A stretch of 64,000 nucleotides of DNA from NCBI RefSeq assembly GCF_009909615.1, contig NZ_WWNE01000005.1:434334-498333 (forward strand), written 5' to 3'. The stretch's first letter is position 1. Each line of letters begins with the position of its first letter. This document shows positions 18,480 through 26,410 of this stretch, piece after piece. This DNA comes from Acidiluteibacter ferrifornacis (GTDB lineage: Bacteria; Bacteroidota; Bacteroidia; Flavobacteriales_E; Vicingaceae). The translations under genes were made by a program, and so were the position numbers. The notes under the pieces were generated by a model, which was not told the DNA's origin, made no database searches, and worked only from the letters and a program-made list of their open reading frames with translations.

Positions 18480-19514
18480 TTACTTCGGCTCTTTTATAGA
18501 AATTGACATTCCGTCTTTAACGGCTAATAATCCTGTAGTTAATATAACCTCTCCCGCCTTTATTCCAGTCAAGACATGCACCTTGTCGGCTGTTCTATTC
18601 CCTAGTGTCACTACTCTTCTTTCTGCTTTACCATTGTTATAAACATAAACGGTTTGTTCCGTAATCGATGGAACTACTGCTTGTGTGGGCACCAATAATG
18701 CATCGTCAATCGCATTGATAGGAAGAATGACTTCAGCATAAGTACCTGGTAGCACCGATTGATTTTTAGTCAGTTCCAACATGGCCCTCACAGTAATCAT
18801 CCTCGTTTCTTGATTTACCGATGGACTAATGGCATAAATGGTAGCCGCAAGACTATCACCGTCAACCACTACAATTACCTTTTTGTCGATTTTAATGCTG
18901 TTTTTATATGCTTGAGCTACACTAAAGTCAACTTTTATGTTCTCATTAGCCGTCAATGAAGTAATTAGATCACCTTGCTGCAAGAAAGCGCCTTCACTGA
19001 AGTTTCGCATGCCCAATTGGCCTGAGAATGGCGCCACCACATTGGCTAAATTGATGTTAACTTGCAATTGCTGCATTTTTGATTGTAGGGTTTGAACTTT
19101 TGAATAGGCCAAATCAACTTCTTCTTGACTACTTCCACCCACATCCAACAGCTGTAGTTTTCGTTGGTATTCTTTTTCTGAGGAGCTAAACTCTGCATTT
19201 ACACCAAGCAATTCAGCCTTCCAGCTTCTATCGTCTAATCGAACTATGGTTTGACCTTTCTTAATGTTTTGACCTTCCTTAAAATAGATGTTTAATACTT
19301 GTCCAGTTACTGGAGCCATTAGGTCCACTTGCTCTTCAGCCATCAAATTTGCTGTTGTCACCAACTCGCTATTAAACGACTGTTCTATTACTTTATACGT
19401 TTCTACATTTAAAGTTTTTGTTTCAGTAGCTGAAGAAGCCGCTTCATCATTTCCACAAGATGTAATGGATAGCATTAAGCTGATCGCAGCAATGGATAAT
19501 GTTACTTTTTTCAT
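18480..19514 (-). CDS. RND efflux periplasmic adaptor lipoprotein
   Basis: A 344-residue protein with lipobox SITSC near residue 20. Domain order is typical for membrane fusion proteins: a lipoyl-like half (VDLMAPVTGQVLNIYFKEGQ), a short alpha-hairpin (residues about 95-150), a second lipoyl half (ANVVAPFSGQLGMRNFSEGA), then beta-barrel and membrane-proximal domains. Its start overlaps the marR stop by 4 bases, so the two are translationally coupled. Confidence 0.93.
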   Translation of the reverse strand: MKKVTLSIAAISLMLSITSCGNDEAASSATETKTLNVETYKVIEQSFNSELVTTANLMAEEQVDLMAPVTGQVLNIYFKEGQNIKKGQTIVRLDDRSWKAELLGVNAEFSSSEKEYQRKLQLLDVGGSSQEEVDLAYSKVQTLQSKMQQLQVNINLANVVAPFSGQLGMRNFSEGAFLQQGDLITSLTANENIKVDFSVAQAYKNSIKIDKKVIVVVDGDSLAATIYAISPSVNQETRMITVRAMLELTKNQSVLPGTYAEVILPINAIDDALLVPTQAVVPSITEQTVYVYNNGKAERRVVTLGNRTADKVHVLTGIKAGEVILTTGLLAVKDGMSISIKEPK

Positions 19515-19978
19515 TTAGTTTTTTTAATGGCGTGAACAATATATTCAGGGTCAGGAAGGGTGTTTATGGTCGCAAAAAGTTTGTCTATTCCACTTTTAAA
19601 AATCGCTTTCTCTTCACTGCTGAAGTTATGAAACAACAAAGCATCGGTTTTGGCAATGCCTTCCTTTATAATCGGGACGAGCGCTTTTCCTTTTTCTGTC
19701 ACTTCTAGTATTTGGCATCTTCTGTCGTTGCAATCTTGTTTGCGTACTAAAAGATCTCTTTCGGATAAATAATCCACTACACGCATGGTAAAAACCTTGT
19801 CTCTTCTGATGGCATCTGATAAATCTTTCTGTGAAACTGCTCCACTGTTTTCGGTGAGGTAGATCAATGGTACAAAGTAGCGTTCCAAGCCGTGTGGCTT
19901 CATAATGGCCGATAAGGTACTCAGGTAAACCTCTGATATCCTTGACATTTCAAAACCATAAATTTTAAGTTTTTCCAT
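19511..19978 (-). CDS. MarR-family transcriptional regulator
   Basis: A 155-residue winged-helix protein. The recognition region ENSGAVSQKDLSDAIRRDKVFTMRVVDYLSERDLLVRKQD and the wing CNDRRCQILEVTEKGKALV follow the MarR pattern. As the first gene of the RND operon it is probably the local repressor, released by a pump substrate. A Cys pair in the wing region (NDRRC) could allow oxidation sensing, but this is speculative. Confidence 0.93.
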   Translation of the reverse strand: MEKLKIYGFEMSRISEVYLSTLSAIMKPHGLERYFVPLIYLTENSGAVSQKDLSDAIRRDKVFTMRVVDYLSERDLLVRKQDCNDRRCQILEVTEKGKALVPIIKEGIAKTDALLFHNFSSEEKAIFKSGIDKLFATINTLPDPEYIVHAIKKTK

Positions 19979-20005
19979 TTGGTTAGATTGATTACAATTG
20001 AAACC

Positions 20006-20019
20006 GTTACAAATGTAAC
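20006..20019. promoter_or_regulatory. Putative MarR operator palindrome
   Basis: A GTTACA-AA-TGTAAC palindrome starts 28 bases upstream of the marR start codon. This is where an autoregulatory MarR dimer would bind. The distance and symmetry fit, but no second copy was found to confirm it. Confidence 0.45.
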
Positions 20020-20326
20020 TAAACAGATTTCCTGAGCGGTTTTCTGAAAGGATGTTTAATATTTTTTAAGGTTTGCCTTTACATTATGCTGAAACTTCTA
20101 TTGTTTAAATTACCACATAGCCATAACCAACTTCTATTTTTTGTAAGTATAAATGAAGGTGGACATCGACACAGAAAAAAATGCAAATAGACAGTTGCTC
20201 GGAATTTACCCATCAAAAGGAGGATTTTATAGATTTTGGGGATGATTAGAGGATCAATTCAATTATATACCTCACTTGCTAAAGAATATTATTTTGCTAG
20301 AGATTCAAATTTATTGTTTTATCCAA
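20020..20326. other. Intergenic region between marR and the NACHT gene
   Basis: It contains the presumed marR promoter (minus strand, close to 20020-20080) and the 3' flank of the large NACHT gene, which reads toward this region. A 30-codon frame at 20153-20245 on the plus strand has no supporting context. No terminator hairpin is obvious. Confidence 0.4.
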
Positions 20327-23300
20327 CTATGCAAATGCTAAAATTTCTTCAGCCTTGTAAATTGCCTCTTTCAATGAGTAAGGCTTTGATTTATTCAGGA
20401 TATAAGCATTGGTAATCTCTTCAATGAGAACATTTATATAAAACAAGTCACGATTTAACTCGGTCTGCTTCTTCAGGATACCTTCCAAAATAGCCTTAAC
20501 TTTTTTGTAGTCTTTTTCAACAAGATTTCTCATCCAATTTCTATAAAAAGAACGTATCTCATGCTGTTCATAGCTATCAAATTCTTCAATGTAGCATATT
20601 TCAAATAGTTCCTCAAAAAGAACTATGTCAACAAACTCTGAATACTCCGTATCTTTCAAATAATCGAATTTGTAATTTTTTTCTTTCCTAACTTCATTTA
20701 CCAAATATAGGATAGCTTCATGATGATTGGTTTTGAATAAAACATGGAGTGCATCTTCTCTAAACCTGCTCTCTTTTTCAGTTGCTAGAAAGTCAATTGA
20801 ATGTTGTATTATATAGTCCAATTCAATATTATTTTTCAATAATAACTTAATTGCTCTCCACCCTTCCCAAGTATCCGACTTATCCGCTATTATTTTGATA
20901 GTGGGAATTCTCTTTGTTTTTACCAAGAATTCCGTTACAATATCTGAAAAGAATAATAGACGGGTGTGAGATAAAACATAATCTTCAATTTGAGAGTAGG
21001 TGTCTTCTAAATTATGATTGATAGCATATTCAATATGTTTTTTTAGAACTGTATCAAAAAGTACCTTGTTCTTTAGGTCTTCATTAATTTGATGATTGAA
21101 CTTTTCATCCTCATTGATTGCTAACTTTATTCTATCATAAGATTTTTCTTCTTGATTTTCAAAACGCTGAATCTCATAAAATTCTATACTATCTAATAAA
21201 AAGGACTGTGGAAGATTTATTGAAAAGACCTTAAATAGCTCGTGAATTAGTTTAAATAGACTCCAGTTTTTTTGAACTAGATAAAAATTGTCATTTTCTG
21301 AATGCTTTATGTTTTCAAAGTCAATGTCTTTTATTTTATTTATCGCCCAACTTTCTATTTTATTTTTCTGTAAATCAGATATTTTCAAAGGATTAGTTTC
21401 CCTACTTTGAGCTTGATTATATTCTGCTAAGATTCTATTATAGATTGGTATATCTGTATCCAAATACTTCCATACTACTTCGAAACTTTGTTGTTTCGAT
21501 TCATCTGAAGGGCGTAAAGCATCACTAATCAATTCATAATGTATTGGCAACTTTTTATGATGCCCATTCTTTTCATACCATTGTTTATTAATATGGTAAT
21601 ATTCTTTCCAATTTAGCTTTGGGCCATGTTGGTCAAAGAACTCCTGAACCTTCTTTTCAACATTTTTTTTATCAAATAGGGCATCAAAGTCTTCTTGATA
21701 TCTTTTTTTTTCAGCTTTTTGGTTTTCTTCTATTTCTGCATCAGTTTTCAACGATTTTTCAAAACTCATTCCGAGCTCTACAAGTGAATTTTCTAATTGA
21801 AAAGCTAAATCACTTTCAGACTTACTGCTTAAATGAAAACGCAGCCAAGCTAAGTCTTTCTCATCATTCTTAGTTTTAACAATATGCTCAGCAAGCATTT
21901 GAATAGATTCTTTCCTGATAATTTTAGAAATGAAAAAATAGAAATCGTCAACTAAATTATTCTGAGTTAAATATTCAATAGCTTCTTTATGTTTGTTGCT
22001 TTTTTTAGTTATTTCTACAAGAAAATCCGAACGTTCATGAAAACGGTAGGAATTCTTAATGCCTGAAAGAAATTTAAAGTAGTTGCTTTCATCTTCAACA
22101 AATTTTACGGCTCTTTCAATTATTTGAGATTCTGGAAAAGTAATATAGGAATTGCTCAATTCATCATTCAAGTATTGAGTTAAGTACTTATTAAATAATT
22201 CGAAATCTTGTAATCGAGCTATAATGCGCCAACAGCTATCTCCATTACCTCGAATTGTTTTATCTGGACTATCTTCTCTTTTATCAACTTTATGTGACCA
22301 TCTAAATTCCTTGTCTAAAAAATCTGAAAATTGATTTAGTTCTAAAGAGTCAAATCCATGTTCAATAAATCTTAGCACCTCCCTATTTAGTTGAGCATTT
22401 GAACTATCCTGCACCAATTCAAAGAGACTTTTAGCAAAATTTTCATCCATATAAAATTGCTGCTCAACTGAAAGTTGAATTAAATCTGAAGCGAATCCAA
22501 TCTTTCTATTTTTATTTTTTAGATACTGAATAATAAATTTTTTCAGATTCTCATTGATTTTTTTGGGTAATTGAAATTCGAATAATACCATTACAGCAGA
22601 TTGTCTTGCTCTAAAGTGCTTCTTTGAATCTTTAATAATTCTAACCAAATAATCATGAATATTTGGCGTATTTGCGAAGGATGCAATTTGTGAAATTGAA
22701 ACGGAACGATTGGTTGTTATCCAAAGAGTTTGTTTAATACAGACTTCTTTAAAATAAGATGTAAAAATAGCCTCTTTTACCGTTGGAGAAAGACGGTTGG
22801 AGTCCAGTGAAAACAAAATATCTATTTGATTTTTTTTGACCCAATCAATTAGCTTGATAAAGGTTTCGTTGTGTTCAATTAAATCTAAAAGAAAGGTAAG
22901 TGTATTTTGAAAACTTGGATGAACAGCTTCTACTTCGGGTATTTTAATTGTTTCCAAGATTTCATCTATATTCAAATTAGTTAAAGAACTGGCTACTAAA
23001 TACTCTTGTGTTTGTTTGTGCGTAAAACTGTATTGAGCATTTTTCGAATCTAACTTGAACAAAGAAAGTTGCTGAGCTGTTTCAACTTGTTCGTCAAAAA
23101 TTTGAACTAACTCACTTTCATTCAAAGTGTTTTTGTGCATTAGCTCTAAAGTAATAGCTGCTTTTCTGAGAGCATCAGTAATTTTAGATACAATGAACAA
23201 TTCCCTCTTTTTGAATTTATTCTTGTCTGCTTCTAATGAGAATTGAATATAATCCTGCCAAAGAGATAAGTAGGTTAAGTCATCATCACTTTTTTTTATG

Positions 23301-25021
23301 AGTTGAGCAAAACGATTTATAAAAAATGGAGATTCAAAATAGCCTTTTAAAAAGGGAAATTCTTCAATTTTTGAGTAAGAGATATCGAATTCATTCTTCA
23401 ATATTGATTCCGCTTGATATTCAGAGAGCGAATGGAGGTAAAAGGTTTTGAAATCGCTAAACTCAACTAAGTATTTGTGGTAAATATTGGTTCTACAGCT
23501 AAGTACATAGCGATAATTCTTTTTAGAATGCTTGTTAATAAATACTTCTAAAGCTGAAATTAAATCTTGGATATCGGCCACTTCATCCAATCCATCTAAA
23601 ATGAAAGTTATTTGTGGTATCTCTTGCCAGTTTTCCACCTGAATAAAATCTTCAAAGGAGTCATTTTTCCTAAAAAACTTGAGGTTTATCAATAAGGGAA
23701 TTAATTGATTCTTAACTCTATCTTCCCATAGCTTTTCAAAAAGCACCCTAAGTTCAGTTGACTTCCCAATTCCTGGGGAGCCTAAAATCAAAATTTTTGT
23801 CTCTGAGTGGATTAAATCTTCTAACTTGAATCCTAAGATAGAACTATCGTGAAATAAATTGTTGTTTTCTTTCTCTTGTCTATAAATTAACCGTGGTTCG
23901 TAAAATTCTATTTTTTCAGGTATTCTAAAATCCGATTTAACAAGACTTTCAATGTTAAATACTGAATTGACTTCTTTCAAAGTAATTCCATCCTTGTAGA
24001 TTCCATTTTCTGCCCATTCTCCCGTATCATAGACAAAATTTGTTTTTTCTTGAATATTGTACCTCTTGTAAATAATTTGATCGATTTTCCAATTGCAACA
24101 ATTAATGTCAAAAATTTGATAGCCAGGCATGTAACTAAATTCTTTCTCATTAGGATTATTTAATGCTGCTCTAGGTCGGAAACCCCATAAATCGACCTTG
24201 TTGCCATAACTATTGATTTTTGGCTCGCCTTTGTTACTGTGCTTATGTCCATAGAGGAGTAGCCTAATATCTTTGTCTTTAAGGAATCTTGTAATATTCT
24301 TTTTCTCTGCTAATTCATTGAGGTCATGATGAAGTAAACAAATATTAAATTCACTTTTTTTATCTATTAGATATTTATAACCATCGTGCAGTTGTTGACT
24401 TCCAAAAAAGTGCATATGCACATCAATATTATTTTTAACTCTGCTCTGAGTAGAAGAGCAGCGCCAAGAATCGTTTATTAATAAAAAACCTACTTTTTCA
24501 TTTTCATTCGAATTGTAAAAATAAGTTGACCCATTATTAGAGAAACTGTAATTGTCAGTGTTTCTATGAAAACGTCCTTCAAAATCTTTAAAATGCTTGA
24601 TTCTTCTATTTGAGGACGTAAACTTGGAATTATTTTTTTTTAATTCATCTTTAATGTCTTCAATTCTTAATGTACTAAGTCTTTTTTCTTCAGCCCAATC
24701 TATTTCTAACTCATTTATGTCATGATTACCAGGAATAAAGATGAAATTACTATTGGTTAAATTCAGTTTTTCTCTCATCGGTGCAATGAACTCAGCTTCA
24801 AAAAAGTCATAAGGGTTTGAAAAATCGCCTTGATAGTGTTTTTTAAGTGATTCCCCTCCCTTATCAAGTAAGTCTCCAGTTATTGCAATTATATCTATCA
24901 TCTTATTATCTAATCTTTGAATCTCTTCTAGATCTTCTATAAGTTTTTCAATATAGAAATTTCTTAATTCGTCTATATTTTTATCGGAAAGATGTATGTC
25001 AGAAAGATGAACTAAACGCAT
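20327..25021 (-). CDS. Metallophosphoesterase-NACHT STAND ATPase with helical-repeat tail; candidate anti-phage protein
   Basis: A 1,564-residue single protein with no signal peptide. Residues 1-280 form a calcineurin-like phosphoesterase: DIH (8-10), GD (49-50), GNHD (98-101), HHD (231-233) and GHKH (258-261), all metal-ligand motifs present. Residues about 395-720 form a NACHT-type ATPase: Walker A GSPGIGKS (414-421), Walker B ITFILDGLDEV (471-481), and VLSCR (506-510). The remaining roughly 800 residues are charged helical, HEAT-like repeats, as in the sensor part of STAND proteins. The architecture (nuclease-like effector, switch ATPase, ligand-sensing repeats) is that of bacterial NLR-like defence proteins. 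The substrate of the phosphoesterase is unknown: nucleic acid, cyclic nucleotide or protein. Confidence 0.85.
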   Translation of the reverse strand: MRLVHLSDIHLSDKNIDELRNFYIEKLIEDLEEIQRLDNKMIDIIAITGDLLDKGGESLKKHYQGDFSNPYDFFEAEFIAPMREKLNLTNSNFIFIPGNHDINELEIDWAEEKRLSTLRIEDIKDELKKNNSKFTSSNRRIKHFKDFEGRFHRNTDNYSFSNNGSTYFYNSNENEKVGFLLINDSWRCSSTQSRVKNNIDVHMHFFGSQQLHDGYKYLIDKKSEFNICLLHHDLNELAEKKNITRFLKDKDIRLLLYGHKHSNKGEPKINSYGNKVDLWGFRPRAALNNPNEKEFSYMPGYQIFDINCCNWKIDQIIYKRYNIQEKTNFVYDTGEWAENGIYKDGITLKEVNSVFNIESLVKSDFRIPEKIEFYEPRLIYRQEKENNNLFHDSSILGFKLEDLIHSETKILILGSPGIGKSTELRVLFEKLWEDRVKNQLIPLLINLKFFRKNDSFEDFIQVENWQEIPQITFILDGLDEVADIQDLISALEVFINKHSKKNYRYVLSCRTNIYHKYLVEFSDFKTFYLHSLSEYQAESILKNEFDISYSKIEEFPFLKGYFESPFFINRFAQLIKKSDDDLTYLSLWQDYIQFSLEADKNKFKKRELFIVSKITDALRKAAITLELMHKNTLNESELVQIFDEQVETAQQLSLFKLDSKNAQYSFTHKQTQEYLVASSLTNLNIDEILETIKIPEVEAVHPSFQNTLTFLLDLIEHNETFIKLIDWVKKNQIDILFSLDSNRLSPTVKEAIFTSYFKEVCIKQTLWITTNRSVSISQIASFANTPNIHDYLVRIIKDSKKHFRARQSAVMVLFEFQLPKKINENLKKFIIQYLKNKNRKIGFASDLIQLSVEQQFYMDENFAKSLFELVQDSSNAQLNREVLRFIEHGFDSLELNQFSDFLDKEFRWSHKVDKREDSPDKTIRGNGDSCWRIIARLQDFELFNKYLTQYLNDELSNSYITFPESQIIERAVKFVEDESNYFKFLSGIKNSYRFHERSDFLVEITKKSNKHKEAIEYLTQNNLVDDFYFFISKIIRKESIQMLAEHIVKTKNDEKDLAWLRFHLSSKSESDLAFQLENSLVELGMSFEKSLKTDAEIEENQKAEKKRYQEDFDALFDKKNVEKKVQEFFDQHGPKLNWKEYYHINKQWYEKNGHHKKLPIHYELISDALRPSDESKQQSFEVVWKYLDTDIPIYNRILAEYNQAQSRETNPLKISDLQKNKIESWAINKIKDIDFENIKHSENDNFYLVQKNWSLFKLIHELFKVFSINLPQSFLLDSIEFYEIQRFENQEEKSYDRIKLAINEDEKFNHQINEDLKNKVLFDTVLKKHIEYAINHNLEDTYSQIEDYVLSHTRLLFFSDIVTEFLVKTKRIPTIKIIADKSDTWEGWRAIKLLLKNNIELDYIIQHSIDFLATEKESRFREDALHVLFKTNHHEAILYLVNEVRKEKNYKFDYLKDTEYSEFVDIVLFEELFEICYIEEFDSYEQHEIRSFYRNWMRNLVEKDYKKVKAILEGILKKQTELNRDLFYINVLIEEITNAYILNKSKPYSLKEAIYKAEEILAFA

Positions 25022-25230
25022 TATGTAGAATTGCTTTTAAGTACTGAAAATTAAATATTTCTGAGAAAAAAACAAGTTTCTCTACCAACTTTATTTACAT
25101 AAAACGCAAATGTATCGGATTTCTACAGAGTTTGTTAGTTATACTATGTTTTTTGAATATCTATAAGCGGTATCTTCTAGATTTACGAAGAATCCAAGAT
25201 ATTCCATACACTTACAAAAAAACACCCTCC
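25022..25230. other. Upstream region of the NACHT gene
   Basis: AT-rich sequence holding the presumed minus-strand promoter of the NACHT gene. No -7 box of good quality was found. A 70-codon plus-strand frame that begins here runs through repeat remnants and is not credible. Confidence 0.4.
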
Positions 25231-25310
25231 TCACCCACCAAAAGAATGGTCATTCACAACCTCCAAGAATATGGGTTTGTATTGCTCAGAAACGGTAATA
25301 TGTTGGTTAT
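25231..25310 (-). pseudogene. Gene-end remnant, copy 1
   Basis: Read on the minus strand this gives NNQHITVSEQYKPIFLEVVN followed by DHSFGG and a stop. The same 26-residue tail, with several substitutions, is encoded at 25461-25546. No start codon or body belongs to it, so it is a leftover 3' end of a gene I do not recognise. Confidence 0.45.
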
Positions 25311-25323
25311 TTCACCCACAAAA

Positions 25324-25353
25324 AAATCCCCTTCAAGTCAATGAAGGGGATTT
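25324..25353 (-). terminator. Strong hairpin terminator for the TonB receptor/DUF4249 operon
   Basis: A perfect 12-base stem, AAATCCCCTTCA with TGAAGGGGATTT, has a short loop and is followed on the minus strand by a T run. It is placed to end transcription coming from 28780 downward. Confidence 0.75.
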
Positions 25354-25374
25354 GCATTTTAGTTTGGAAGATTA

Positions 25375-25464
25375 TTAATGCGCAATGATGAATCTGATGG
25401 CTTCATTCTGTAAACGAATAAAATACATCCATTTCACAGCTTTTAGTTTTCGCACGCTAATCAC
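25375..25464 (-). pseudogene. Remnant of a T9SS C-terminal sorting tail
   Basis: The minus-strand frame ending at TAA 25375-25377 reads SVRKLKAVKWMYFIRLQNEA then IRFIIAH. The MYFIRLQN segment and the hydrophobic-basic end are typical of type A T9SS sorting domains. Nothing upstream in this frame supplies a cargo protein, so the gene has been lost by deletion or rearrangement. Confidence 0.5.
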
Positions 25465-25546
25465 CCACCAAAAGAATGGCCATTCACATACTCCAAGAAT
25501 TTGGCTTTGTATTTCTCAGAAACGGTAATTCGTTGGTTGTTAATTC
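25461..25546 (-). pseudogene. Gene-end remnant, copy 2
   Basis: The minus strand reads NNQRITVSEKYKAKFLEYVN then GHSFGG and a stop: a diverged duplicate of the remnant at 25231-25310. It lies just downstream of the DUF4249 stop but in another frame. The DUF4249 protein itself ends normally, so this is not its tail. Confidence 0.45.
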
Positions 25547-25555
25547 CTACTAACT

Positions 25556-26407
25556 CTAAAACTCCACTTCCGTCGCTAAGTACGACCCTAAACACCCTAA
25601 ACCTCCATCTATATTGGAATATACTCTAGATGGTTCTGCAAATGGATTATCTTCGATGTAATTATCTAAAGAAACGTGGTACTTAAAGTATGAAATGTCA
25701 GTAGTGTACAATACAGAAAAACCACTAAAGCTGTTAGCTCCGTCAAACCCTGAATAGAAGTTCGAGTAATTACAATTCAATCTTATTTCTTGTCCATTTA
25801 CACCTTCATCTTCTTTAAAGTTATTGCAGATGGTATAGGCGTATCTCTTGTCTTTCAATGTATCCTGATAGATTTTGGTAATGCCGTGGTAGTAGTCTCT
25901 TTGGTTGGGTTGATCTAGAAATACGGTTTGAATTCGATAAATTTTCTCGTTGAATCCATTGCTTGTTCTAATGGAAGAGTCTATTTCCACTTTTACCTGA
26001 TTGGGTAAAGAGGAAGGTACGGTTGTCGCAGCACTTACATAAAACCCGCCTGGAGAACTGACTTGTAGAGAATAGGTTTTACCGGCAAGTATTGAAAATG
26101 GTGCTTCGTTCCTAACAATGTAGGAACCATTTTCAATAGAGAAAGGCAAGGAAATGGTTTGACCTTCTGAAGATAATAAAACGGTAGCATCTGAAACAGG
26201 ATCGTAAATATTGCCCTTTTGGTCTCCAAAATATGGCACTGATTTACTTACTACTATTTCTATTACAGAATCGGATGGACTTAAGAATCCATAAACGACC
26301 AATTTGGGATCTACTTTAGGCAGTTCTATTTCCTTCGCTTCTTTTTCACAGGAAACCATAACAGCAGAGATGATTAAAACCAACAGGGCTAACAATTGCT
26401 TTTTCAT
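25556..26407 (-). CDS. DUF4249 outer-membrane lipoprotein
   Basis: A 283-residue protein with lipobox AVMVSC near residue 20. The opening PKVDPKLVVYGFLSPSDSVIEIVVSKS and the closing YSNIDGGLGCLGSYLAT fit DUF4249. Family members sit beside carboxypeptidase-domain TonB receptors, as here with a 3-base gap. It is probably an outer-membrane partner of the receptor; the substrate is unknown. Confidence 0.85.
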   Translation of the reverse strand: MKKQLLALLVLIISAVMVSCEKEAKEIELPKVDPKLVVYGFLSPSDSVIEIVVSKSVPYFGDQKGNIYDPVSDATVLLSSEGQTISLPFSIENGSYIVRNEAPFSILAGKTYSLQVSSPGGFYVSAATTVPSSLPNQVKVEIDSSIRTSNGFNEKIYRIQTVFLDQPNQRDYYHGITKIYQDTLKDKRYAYTICNNFKEDEGVNGQEIRLNCNYSNFYSGFDGANSFSGFSVLYTTDISYFKYHVSLDNYIEDNPFAEPSRVYSNIDGGLGCLGSYLATEVEF

Positions 26408-26410
26408 AGA

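Noticed and set aside
20153-20245. 30-codon plus-strand frame between marR and the NACHT gene
   Set aside because: Protein-like in part but too short, without promoter or homolog I recognise.
25132-25344. 70-codon plus-strand frame
   Set aside because: It runs antisense through the duplicated gene-end remnant and the terminator stem.
25461-25600. Frameshift in the DUF4249 gene extending it through the VNGHSFGG tail
   Set aside because: The annotated frame already ends in the family-typical GGLG.LGSY segment, and the tail occurs a second time elsewhere without DUF4249.
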